Below are positions 23,301 through 31,215 of a DNA stretch of 64,000 nucleotides, in pieces. The translations under genes were made by a program, and so were the position numbers. The notes beneath the pieces are model-generated. The model worked only from the letters and a program-made list of their open reading frames with translations. It had not been told where the DNA came from and ran no database searches. Source of the stretch: Leptasterias polaris (taxonomy: Eukaryota; Echinodermata; Asteroidea; Forcipulatida; Asteriidae); contig JAZGTN010000022.1 in NCBI GenBank assembly GCA_037783415.1, positions 8,158,001 to 8,222,000 of the forward strand, given 5' to 3'. Numbering within the stretch: the first letter of the stretch is position 1; every line of letters starts with the position of its first letter.

Positions 23301-25043
23301 GTCGATTTAGAGTAGTGCACCCTTTCGTCGACATGAAGCTCGAGACTCATCCCATCTAATTAAACACAGTCGAACAAAAACATTTCCCTGCATTATGACT
23401 GCGCCACGGTTACTTAAATTTGAATTGAATGGCATTACATCCCCTCACAACCTTCCTAAAAGGAAGTATTGAAAGGAGGTCAAAGGGTGACTCTTGGTAA
23501 CGTTTATAGTCAATCGGCCCGGCACTTAAGGAAGTATAATATTTCATCTCGCACCCATGTTAAGGCAGGTTTTAATTACCCTGATACATACCGACTGCTC
23601 TCATGTATATTTGATGGGCTGAGTCTTGATGCGGATGTTGAAATTAATTCAGATTTCAGAATAAATCTTAAAGGTTTTACAGGATTGGTAGAGCTGATAA
23701 TTGTAGTCGCAGACAGTGTTCATGGTTTGTGTGATCAACCATGTACATGAACCAACAAACCTGTGAAAACTTAGGCTTTATCCGTTGTGTGAGTCACAAG
23801 AGAAAGTTGTGAAAATCATGCACAATTTTCAGCATGAAAACACATTCTCCTTAATTTTGGTTGTAACAACCGAAACCAGCAGTTGCGTTTTTTAAGGTTT
23901 TCAGATAAAGTTTTCTTGAATATGACTTTATTTCAGAGGGAAATATTTCTCAGAAATAAATGGCTCTGGTACGACCTTAATAATCAGTAAGCTTTCAGAC
24001 TAAAGTTAAACCATGATATTTTTTACCCTTACCAATCCTGTATATACCTTTAAGGAGGTTGCTTCGAGCAGAGGCTTAGAAGACCGAATGGCGACATGAA
24101 GTAATGGATCTTAAGCAATGTTCAGTACTAGCCAACACTGACTCAGCCATTTAGAAAAAATCTCTGAATTTAAAGTGGCTGTATTAGGGTCACGGCGCTT
24201 TTTTCTCAAACTAAGAAGATGTTAACTTGGAAGAGACAGTTTTACTAGCCACACTTCTTCTTGTGACTTGACACCTTTTTATATTTCGTAAACATATTTC
24301 GCTTTGTTTCTAAAGATGTTAGGTTTGGAAATATAGATTTAGATTTCAAGTAGCTCTTTTTTGTTGTTGACAGATTCAAGAAAGTTAAGAGCTTTCAATT
24401 AAGGTATTGCACGAGAAAATCTACCGACGATGAGAAGTAGTTGCTTAATAACGAAAGAAAAAGAAATATTGCCGAGATCTTGACATTTCACGTCCATCAG
24501 CCATGTAGGCCTACAAACAATTTTGCAGGTTATGGCATATGCGAAAGTTTTTTGTATGTTTGTCGTTTTGAAACAGCATCGTCAATTTGTCAAAATTCAT
24601 TCAGTGAAAAATTTATATTTTTATTTTCGGCGAAAATCGGGCAAGCGACATGAAGCTTTTAAAATTGTCTGGAGTAGGCCTAGTGATTGATTTGTACAAT
24701 TATTTTTTTCGATTATTTTTTCTTATTTTTTCTTACAGACGGACAACCGTTATACGACCCAGATGAGGGGTCAGGTTATCCCATGCTCGACTCAGGCTAC
24801 AGTCAGATCGACTTCACGCCCAGTAGTCGACAGATTCTAGATAACCTTCGCTCAAGCATGTACAACAGTCAATGGAGAGATGACGAGAACGCGACTACAA
24901 CGGAGAGTAGCATGCTCGAGTTCAACACAACCCAACAGATCGACGGCACGTTGGACCCGGTCACACCTCAGATACCAGCGCCAGAAGCTCAGATTATTGG
25001 GGCGGCTGACGGGGGCGACGAGATTGGGAACGAGGAAGTTTAA
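1594..25043 (+). CDS. FST: follistatin, six exons
   Basis: Secreted antagonist that binds activin and related TGF-beta ligands outside the cell. Coding exons: 1594-1672, 16819-17016, 17872-18102, 19301-19528, 20359-20592 and 24739-25043, joined in frame to 424 residues. All five introns are phase 1 with GT/AG ends. Order: signal peptide (about 1-26), N-terminal domain with six cysteines (28-93), FS1 (93-170), FS2 (170-246), FS3 (246-324), acidic tail (324-424). One exon per module is the layout known for vertebrate FST. The N-terminal domain keeps the Cys-Trp start, the ECC pair and the GGxPxC ending. FS1 and FS3 have all ten cysteines; FS2 has lost one and gained another. The tail is far longer than the roughly 27-residue vertebrate tail. 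Other multi-Kazal proteins lack the N-terminal domain, so I am confident of the family. Confidence 0.95.
4090..4245 (+). repeat. fragment of TTAA-flanked element family
   Basis: Shares the internal stretch GCAGACAGTGTT...TTTTGTGTGATCAAC...ATGCACAATTTTCAG with the complete copies at 5312-5657 and 23672-24049, but lacks both ends. Confidence 0.75.
4795..4880. repeat. short tandem repeat GAGGTTTGAGTAAT
   Basis: Five or six head-to-tail copies of a 13-18-bp unit based on GAGGTTTGAGT, varying by insertion of TAAT or TTAA. Confidence 0.85.
5312..5657 (+). mobile_element. TTAA-flanked MITE, copy 1
   Basis: 346-bp non-autonomous element. Left end AGGTATTATACAGGATTG; right end reads TACCTGTATAGTACAT, its imperfect inverse. 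It is bounded by TTAA at 5308-5311 and 5658-5661, the target duplication of piggyBac-like transposons. It shares its internal sequence with copies at 23672-24049 (+) and 6341-6617 (-). It has no coding capacity. Confidence 0.85.
6341..6617 (-). mobile_element. TTAA-flanked MITE, reversed degraded copy
   Basis: Inverse orientation of the 5312-5657 family: begins near GGATTGGTAAGG and ends TTTGTCAGCTCTATC...TCCTGTATTAC. The terminal TTAA sites are lost. Confidence 0.75.
7003..7082 (+). repeat. 20-bp tandem repeat, four copies
   Basis: Four near-perfect copies of GCCATCTTTTTTATTGGGTC. Each has GCCATCTT (YY1-like) and ATTGG (inverted CCAAT box). It lies just downstream of a short CpG-rich stretch (6925-6995). 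Confidence 0.95.
8085..8880. repeat. A-rich low-complexity stretch
   Basis: Degenerate repetition of AATAAAGAAA-like words with few thymines on the plus strand. No gene is seen. Confidence 0.8.
9094..9316. mobile_element. MITE with TAGACCCTTCCCATGAAAT ends
   Basis: 223-bp element whose two ends are inverted repeats of about 20 bp (TAGACCCTTCCCATGAAATA and its inverse). A second, diverged copy lies at 40907-41089 and shares the internal CGCATGCGTAC and GCGTCACGCCACCATCAGCC. TA at each boundary may be the target duplication. Confidence 0.85.
13450..13596 (+). repeat. right-end fragment of a TTAA-type MITE
   Basis: Matches the right half of the element at 60149-60465 (GACCGATTGAGC...TTTCACAGGTTT...GTATATGTTGG...CTTTGGCAATTACCAA). 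The middle part of the same or a related family is seen near 12720-12850 and 27405-27520. Confidence 0.65.
14240..14490. mobile_element. fold-back element
   Basis: CCATCTTTACGGGCAA at 14289-14304 is inverted exactly at 14450-14465. Outside these arms, GGAACTACTATAGATAG and GGAACTATCTATAC are related direct words. The interior is CpG-rich, unlike its surroundings. Confidence 0.7.
16065..16605. repeat. pair of related direct repeats
   Basis: 16065-16230 and 16435-16605 share GGAGATTCT, TGTG(C/T)ACAAACTTC, GATAGCGCCCTC and TTAATTTCCCATA in the same order, with a diverged spacer between them. A third relative with a poly-G insertion lies near 26455-26560. Confidence 0.7.
16819..17016 (+). CDS. 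FST: FST exon 2: N-terminal (ND) domain
   Basis: Acceptor ...TTCACCAG precedes the exon; donor GTACGT follows. It encodes residues 27-93: Cys-Trp near the start, GTC, EECC and a GGVPHCNLC ending, the cysteine layout of the follistatin N-terminal domain that contacts the type I receptor surface of activin. The N-terminal Trp is present; the second conserved Trp of vertebrates appears replaced by Phe (SISFST). Two NxS/T sites are present. Confidence 0.95.
17017..17871 (+). other. FST: FST intron 2 with trinucleotide repeats
   Basis: 17055-17405 is a GTT/GCT-rich tract. A block holding four GCT units, GTTGTTGCTG, then GTTGGTTGTGG is duplicated in tandem with a 141-bp offset (GCT runs start at 17134 and 17275). 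The remaining 450 bases hold nothing recognisable. Confidence 0.9.
17872..18102 (+). CDS. FST: FST exon 3: FS1 module
   Basis: Residues 93-170, a complete ten-cysteine follistatin/Kazal module. In vertebrates the segment between the third and fourth cysteines is a Lys-rich heparin-binding stretch. Here it reads RKCVIKGGRPRC, with fewer basic residues, so weaker heparan-sulphate binding is possible. Donor GTAAAT, phase 1. Confidence 0.95.
18103..19300 (+). other. FST: FST intron 3 with two repeat elements
   Basis: Contains a diverged copy of the GGCCCAATTTCATA palindromic family (about 18347-18512, ending AAAATTGGGCCC) and the CACTCTAAAAA-ended element at 18947-19162. The rest is unremarkable. 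Confidence 0.8.
18947..19162. mobile_element. MITE with CACTCTAAAAA ends and TGGGTCA motifs
   Basis: Bounded by CACTCTAAAAA and TTTTTTTAGAGTG. The interior repeats TGACCCA/TGGGTCA-type words in both orientations, for example TGACCCAGAAATGGGTCA. Relatives lie near 29037-29220 and 30958-31215. Confidence 0.8.
19301..19528 (+). CDS. FST: FST exon 4: FS2 module
   Basis: Residues 170-246. The Kazal half is clear (CGADGVTYETLC). Cysteine spacing is unusual: an extra Cys follows the third one (HKCCVED), and the Cys usually found shortly after the fourth is Ser (PHCVSSSAISC). The total stays at ten. Acceptor CTTATAG, donor GTAAGA. Confidence 0.93.
19529..20358 (+). other. FST: FST intron 4, no recognised content
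   Basis: About 830 bases between exons 4 and 5. I see no repeat or gene in it. Confidence 0.7.
20359..20592 (+). CDS. FST: FST exon 5: FS3 module
   Basis: Residues 246-324, a complete ten-cysteine module with the CASDGNTYQSWC Kazal core. The donor GTAAGT begins at 20593. Reading through it gives Cys-Lys and then a TAG at 20598-20600, so intron retention would give a 325-residue protein ending right after FS3. Confidence 0.95.
21066..21568 (+). mobile_element. MITE with TATAGG ends, copy 1
   Basis: 503-bp element. The left end TATAGGTTTCACCCCTCTAA pairs imperfectly with the inverse of the right end (TATAGGGTGCACTACTCTAA). The copy at 22834-23323 is nearly identical and in the same orientation. 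This copy has an extra internal 14-bp duplication (AGCAAAAGTCTCTC). TATA at both edges may be the target duplication. Confidence 0.85.
22185..22375. repeat. GCTAGGGTTTGGG minisatellite
   Basis: About eight diverged units of roughly 20-24 bp based on GGCTAGGGTTTKGGCCGAT. The TAGGGTT core resembles telomere repeats, but the spacing is wrong for a telomere tract. Confidence 0.85.
22834..23323 (+). mobile_element. MITE with TATAGG ends, copy 2
   Basis: 490 bp, nearly identical to 21066-21568 throughout. The right flank is not TATA here, so this copy may be slightly truncated or may have moved with flanking sequence. Confidence 0.85.
23672..24049 (+). mobile_element. TTAA-flanked MITE, copy 2
   Basis: 378-bp copy of the 5312-5657 family, flanked by TTAA at 23668-23671 and 24050-24053. 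The right end reads ACCAATCCTGTATATACCT, inverse of the left end. Confidence 0.85.
24739..25043 (+). CDS. FST: FST exon 6: acidic C-terminal tail
   Basis: Residues 324-424 after an acceptor with a long pyrimidine tract. The tail has 19 Asp/Glu and only 3 Arg, ends GDEIGNEEV and has two NxT sites. Vertebrate FST315 also ends in an acidic tail thought to mask heparin binding, but that tail is much shorter. The stop TAA is at 25041-25043. Confidence 0.88.
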
Positions 25044-27238
25044 AGCCCGTACGTGAAAAGTTTCACCGCGTACAAGTACATGGCTGGTTTTCAAACGACA
25101 CGTGTTCGTATTGGTTAACTATACAGCAAACCCGTATGGCAACAGCCGCACTGTTGACGTCTATCCTACTGATTGTTGACTGAGCTGAGTGTCAGCCAGG
25201 AGCCATGTTAGAGCTCTGACTAACATTGACTATTAAGAATGAATGCCATCTACCAGCGCGCATGTTCAAAAGCTTATCCTTACCACTGAACGCCTCTGGT
25301 GAGACTTTTATTGATTGATACCATCCCACATAGACTAACTTCCCCATTGCTACAATTGCTTAAACATCACAAAGACACCGGATACCAGTCTGTTTCAGGT
25401 TACTCAGCTATAGACATGTGAAGTCTTTAGAGACTTGAACAGGGTCAGGTCAAGTTTTGTCCAGCCATTGTTTGAAGTTGCTCCCGGCTTAAATCACAGA
25501 AGGAGCAGAAAACAAACCAAATGAGGGACCCGTTTATGATTGCATGACAAAGCGCAGCTCGTGGCAACATGGCAGCCATTGTAACGAGCGTGGCAACATG
25601 GCTACGAAGTGACGTCAACTGATATCGCGCGACCCTTAAACCAGACAGGTTAACAATCATTTAAAATTGATAAACCCACGTAGGTAATAAGAGGTCAACT
25701 TGATTTTGAGTGTTTACTGCTTGTACGTGTTCCGTTTTACCTCAATTGTAACTAAAACTCAGCTCTCCTCAACCAACACACGCTATGGAACCAGTGTATG
25801 CTATTACAGTGCAAATTATTATTAATGAATCAAATAGTAAGCACCATTTGTATATTGAACAGGTGTACACAGTTAGGCTGTGTCCAAAATGGCGGATGTG
25901 GCTGCGGGTGTTGCTATGGGGCTCCTCTGCTTCAACGCAAGCTATTTGTGGCGAACAACCCGAAGCAGCAGCCACAGCCACTAATTCGGTCCCAGCTTAA
26001 GTGTACATTCTCAGAGTATGTAAAACTAAAATGTCCCTATAGACAAATTTACAACGAAGTCGCATAGTATTTGGCTTGTCACCTGTTTCTGCAAAACAGC
26101 ATTATTCTGCATGCGCTTGTGTGCCATCTATATAAATATGGAATGTAAATTTGATTTGGCCCGCATTCATCAATCACGTCAGCAGAGTTTTCCTGCTTAC
26201 GGAGTGGCCCTTAACACATTTCACATTTCATTAAGAAAAGCAAAAGGCGCACTTAGCTTGCTACATTTGTTTAAGGGTAGGCCGCCTATCCATGAATTAT
26301 GATTTTTATTTGTATTTTTATTTTTTTATGTGGGAGGTACATGGGGGACCGTTTTTTGTTTGGTATTTTTTTGTTCTCTCTCTTTTTTTTCTTGCACGTT
26401 CCCTTGCCCCACCCCGGCTATTTTGAACCTCCCCGGCCGGCGTGTGTGTCCCCTTATAGGATGAGATTTTGATTCTACGCAATTCGCCGTATGAAGGGGG
26501 GGGGGGGGGGGCACAGAATCTCCGGGGACGGAACCTCCGGGACACCGGGAATTCTTGGAAACAGGTTTAATGACGAAACAATGCAAATCCATTGTGAATG
26601 CACACGAGCTCCGTAAAATCTTCATGATCGTTAATGAAACACCATTTGTCTACGGGCCTACGCACATTGTTTTTTATTTTCTATTTCTTTGTTTTATTTG
26701 CTTGCTTAGGTAAGCACACACATTTGCTTACAGAGGTGAAGCTGGCCTCAGCGCCGAATATGTAAAGCCGCTTGTAGAAACCAGGAAACAATCTCACATT
26801 AAAAATTAAAAACAAATCTGCTGATGACAAATTAGCTTGGGACCATGCAGTCACAAACAACATAACTCATTGTGTCTTGGCTGGTAACCTCTTCTTTGAT
26901 AAGCAAAATTGTTTTGTGCTGAGGTTACTATTTTTTGCTTAAGCAGCTCTATAAATTTGGGTATTGATTATTGTTATTTTGATGGGACATTTTTCCCCTC
27001 ATTTTCTAATCGTGCTAAGGAATAGTCTTAAATTTTCTTAACATTTACAATACAATATTAATACACATATTTATTTCTTTCTGGCCGCTGTAGCTGGCGT
27101 TTTGTAAAAAGTATTACAATGTAATCCTATAACTTAAGTGTTAATCAAAACTACCTACAATTATTTAAAAGATTGTTAATTATTATTTAATATTCAACCG
27201 TTCTACCTGGGGACTACCTCAATTTTGTGTTCAATAAA
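25044..27238 (+). other. FST: FST 3' UTR (probable) with repeat fragments
   Basis: Non-coding. The first good AATAAA on the plus strand is at 27233-27238, which would make a 3' UTR of about 2.2 kb. It includes an imperfect repeat near 26455-26560 carrying a poly-G run of about 18 bases; related sequence occurs at 16065-16230 and 16435-16605. A fragment of the GGCCCAATTTCATA element family lies near 26880-26962. Confidence 0.5.
27233..27238 (+). terminator. AATAAA polyadenylation signal, probably FST
   Basis: Canonical hexamer followed by AT/T-rich sequence with GT-rich stretches 30-60 bases on. It is the only strong plus-strand candidate found within 2.3 kb of the FST stop. The distance is long, so assignment is tentative. 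Confidence 0.45.
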
Positions 27239-28189
27239 CCACATTCAGCACATTTGCTCTTACGTCATTTATGTCGTTCTTTGTCGTTATGTATGTTGAT
27301 TTATTGTCTCTTAAAATGCAAAGTGTCTCTTTGGTTTTTGGAAACGTTCGATTGCTATAATTCTTCATACAACTAACTAAGCAACATATTTCATTTCAAA
27401 GAGAGGTAGCGTTTTGAGATATTGCCGAAAATCTGGAGGGGTTTTGTCCACGCAGGAAGAATAATCCATTTGGAATACACTCCAATGTGAGAAACGTTTC
27501 ATGCAGAAATGCTCTATGACAATTGTTTGAATTTACTGACTTACTCATCTTCATTGATACACAATAACAATAAACTCTTCTTGGAGATCACGACGGCTGA
27601 TGGGTGTTCAACGTTAAAAATAAGACAGCTACAGCTAATTTCCAAGGCCCGTGACAAACAACTGCAGCCGACCTGTTGACGTTAATCTGCATGGACACTG
27701 GGGATGTTTCACATTTACATCCTCTCTCGCAGTTCCCGCCAGAATGTTGTCACATTTTGACGACGTAATCGGGTTGGTCGTCTGCTCTATGGCGGACACA
27801 GCTCTGTGTATGTTTTGAACAACATACACAACAGGCGCGCCATGGCAACTAGCATATTTTCAATGTACTCCTGTACATTTACATTTAATTGAGCCAATTT
27901 CTTGTTTACGAGAACGGAAAATTGTTAAGTCTAATCGCCGCCGTGTTCACCTTTTTTTTCTTTATGGCGGGAAAAACAAGTCATGTGGAGAGTTTGTGGG
28001 AATACTAAATCCATGCATGAACTGACATGGCGATGCCTTAGGCAAAACCAACTTCAGGCAAACAGAACTTTAAAGCATGTTTGTCTACCAGTCGATATTT
28101 CTGAATAAAAACACCTTAAGGTTGATAAGGTTTTATAAGGATATAATTTAAGAATAAATAATATAATTAACATTGTGTATTTCTGGTAG

Positions 28190-28500
28190 TGAAACCAAGG
28201 ACGCCGCATAAGTGACGTAATAATCACTATAGCTGGCAAGTCTGAGGAAATTTGCAAGCAAGGGTGCTTGCTATGTGAGCCAGAACACTCGGGGTTGGCC
28301 CCCCACTCTTTCATGATAACGGTTCTGAGTTCTTTATAATTCACTACCAATCCTAGTACACGGGACCTACTGATTAATGATCCATCCGAAGGACAAAATG
28401 GAAGTATCCCTTGCTCAAGGACACAAGTGCCATGACCGGGACGCGGACTCGAACCCACACTCTGCTTATCAGAAACACCGGATATTGGGTCCAGTACTCT
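28190..28500 (-). repeat. tRNA-derived SINE-like sequence
   Basis: On the minus strand, GTGGGTTCGAGTCCGC (pol III B-box type) is followed by GCACTTGTGTCCTTGAGCAAG, as in the elements at 54091 and 54945. The adjoining 28190-28440 is related to 53100-53365 in the same plus orientation. Confidence 0.7.
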
Positions 28501-29036
28501 TAATGTTGACATTACAACATTTTCTTACCAGGCAAGAAACTATGGGGATATATTCAATGAATCCTCATCTAACATTGTTTAATTAAAGAACTTAACTTTT
28601 CTTTTATCAGTGGTATATAAAGTTGCATCGAAAATGGCTTTACACCACAAGCCTAGTATTTTCGTTAAAATAATTTTTTTTTTAAAACGACGCTAGTTTA
28701 AATCATATCTACCGGCATCAATATTGAGAGATTTCCTCAGCAAACCATATTGGCCAACATATTTGTTGTCTTATTAAAGAGGAAGCTTCCCAGACTAGCG
28801 TAATTACAACAGATAACGAAGAAATACAACAACAAGAAGCTCGGCCCGAAGCTTCTAACCGCTTTATTGCAGACAATTATCCAATTAACAGCCAAGCCCT
28901 TGTTTGCACGCCCCGTTCCTTTGGATATAATTCAAATGGCAGACATGTTGATTGATAAACTTGAAACAAAATCATCAAGTATTGAAAGCTCTTGTTAGAC
29001 ATTACAGTCAAAAATGTAGAGAACCTATTATAGCTC

Positions 29037-29220
29037 TTCACTGTTAAAACGTCGAGTAAACCTTTAACCAACACATGCCTCTGATGGGTTGAAAACACCT
29101 GGGTCATACTTGATCCTGCTCTATAGGTCCCAGGGGGCTGACCCATAATCTGGGTCTGTGTGACCCAGAATCTGTGTCAAAATTACACGAAAATGGGTCA
29201 AACTCATGCAGAATCCAAGC
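29037..29220. repeat. TGGGTCA-rich element, copy 2
   Basis: Related to 18947-19162: GACCCAGAATCTGTGTC, AAATGGGTCAAACT and CAGAATCC occur in the same order. The ends are degraded. Confidence 0.65.
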
Positions 29221-29947
29221 TTTCCCTCTATAGTCGACCGAGGTCGGAATCATGTTGAGATTTGCTCATTTCTGTCCACCCCTCATTAAGTTAGGAAGAT
29301 CCTTCGTAAACACCCCGTGTTCCTGGCAACTTCATTTGTAAAGCTGATTTTGTTTGTCTTCCCCTAAGTTTCTCCTTCCATGTTTAGATGATAAGCTGAG
29401 AGACAAGTTCTTTAGTGTTTCTGTAATGAGTGCCCTGCTATAGTCTCAGACGCCGTTGTGTTTAAGTGGACATCTAGTTTTGGTTCATTGCCTACAGTTC
29501 AGTATAACATTACCACCTTTTGAAATGAATTTTTTCAGAGGTTAGTTTTATTGTATAAATCTACATTTATATGATTAAAACACTCAAACGGTTCCAAAAA
29601 ACAACTTAGGTAAACTTTGCCTTTAAACAACCGAGAGAAAGAAAGGTCTATATCAATACTCAAAGTACCACAAAAAAGTTAAATATTAATGTGGATAATA
29701 ATTATATGTAACACTAAACTTCTCTATATTGTGGCTGTGAATGTGTGTAAATGATTGACACTACATCTCAACTCGTACTCATCACATCACACGGCACATG
29801 ATTCTGACTGTTTGTATTACTAATGATAATTACTTGGAAGTGATAGTCCACACACTTCCACATTCTAGATTAGCACTGTGGCTGTCATGGAGTCCATCAT
29901 ACATCACCCACCAAATCTCTTATCTACATCATTCGAAACCGTAAACT

Positions 29948-30315
29948 TGTAAAGGGACAAGGCAATTTTATTCTTTCGTTCCCTCGAATATTATTCCGTT
30001 CCCCCGAAAAAAAATTGTTTCGTTCCCTCGAAATAATTTTTCGATAATAATATACTATTTCGTGGGAACGAAACATCATTTCGAGGGAACCAAGTATTAT
30101 TTTGACCAAACTAAATACTATGTCCCTCGAAATAGTAACTCGCTCCATCAAAGTGAGATTTCGTTCCCTTACGAAATAATTCATTTCGTGGGAACGAAAT
30201 ACTATTTCGAATGAACCAAATATTATTTCGAGGGAATCAAATATTATTTTGACCGAACTAAATATTATGTCGATGGAACGAAATAATATTTCGAGGGAAA
30301 AATTATCCCTTTACA
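29948..30315. mobile_element. palindromic element built of TTTCGTTCCCTCGAAATA words
   Basis: 368 bp bounded by TGTAAAGGGA and TCCCTTTACA. Nearly the whole interior consists of short words TTCGTTCCCTCGAA and their inverse TTCGAGGGAACGAA, alternating with AT-rich ATATTATT spacers. The left part carries mainly one orientation and the right part the other, so the element can fold on itself at several scales. Confidence 0.9.
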
Positions 30316-30957
30316 GTCTAGTCTCCGTATGTCATGGAACTTCCTATACTCCAAAGGCTACTCTTATAGACGATAAATTTGTGATATCTTCCAAATCTCT
30401 TATCTAGGCCTACATCATGACGAGTCGTTGCATCCATTAATTATAGTCATGTGAACGTCATGCAAACAACTGATAGCGCCCATTCAGTGTCCATGTTTCC
30501 GAGGTTTATTTTGGTAATTTTTCGATCAAGATATCAGTGCAGTCACCCGATATTCAGATCTGACTTAAATCTTTGAACCTTTTTTACTTTCAGTCTTACC
30601 AATGTTGTTGTTTGTTTGTCGCGTGTAAATGAAAAAAGTTCTCACATTGTATTAATGATCAAAACCAATCGGGGCTACATGAGTATTCATACTATTCGTG
30701 TCAATCATCTCTAAGAGGAAAAAATATATTTATGTGAAACTAAAAGGTTGACATTTCATAATTTAATCTTTTTTATATTTAGTTAGGGCTTGCAGTAATG
30801 ATGAATTACCGTATTGAGTTGACTTGATTCCGTTATTTCCTGATGGAATCAGTACCACCGCCTAGGTTTCAAGGTCGCATAACTTCACGTACGTATACAG
30901 TGACCATTTCATTTTATTTAACTACGGTAACCCTAAGATTTCAATGAACTGTCCTCC

Positions 30958-31215
30958 CTGCACTTTAAAACATACCGGGTCAGAATTGACCCGGATCTTT
31001 GACCAAGATCCGGATCCGGATCCAGAGGGGACTGAACCAACTCTGGGTCCGTATGACCCCGAATCTGCGTCAATGTCCAAAGAACACAGAAGTGGGTCAA
31101 ACTGACGCCGAATCCGAGTTAGCAGGCCATTTTCAACCACGTTCCGGGTCAGCCTGACCCAGCGGGTTATGATAGGCCTCCTGGTACCTGGAATCTGGGT
31201 CAATTCTTAGCCAAG
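30958..31215. repeat. TGGGTCA-rich element, copy 3
   Basis: Repeated GGGTCAGAATTGACCCGG, GATCCGGATCCGGATCC and GGGTCAGCCTGACCC palindromes; shares AGTGGGTCAAACTGACGC with the 18947-19162 copy. Confidence 0.75.

Larger units (their letters stand above)
20593..24738 (+). other. FST: FST intron 5 (4.1 kb), repeat-rich
   Basis: Holds a duplicated inverted-repeat element (21066-21568 and 22834-23323), a GCTAGGGTTT minisatellite (22185-22375), poly-G runs near 21940 and 22097, and a TTAA-flanked element (23672-24049). Retention of its first bases creates an early stop at 20598. Confidence 0.9.
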
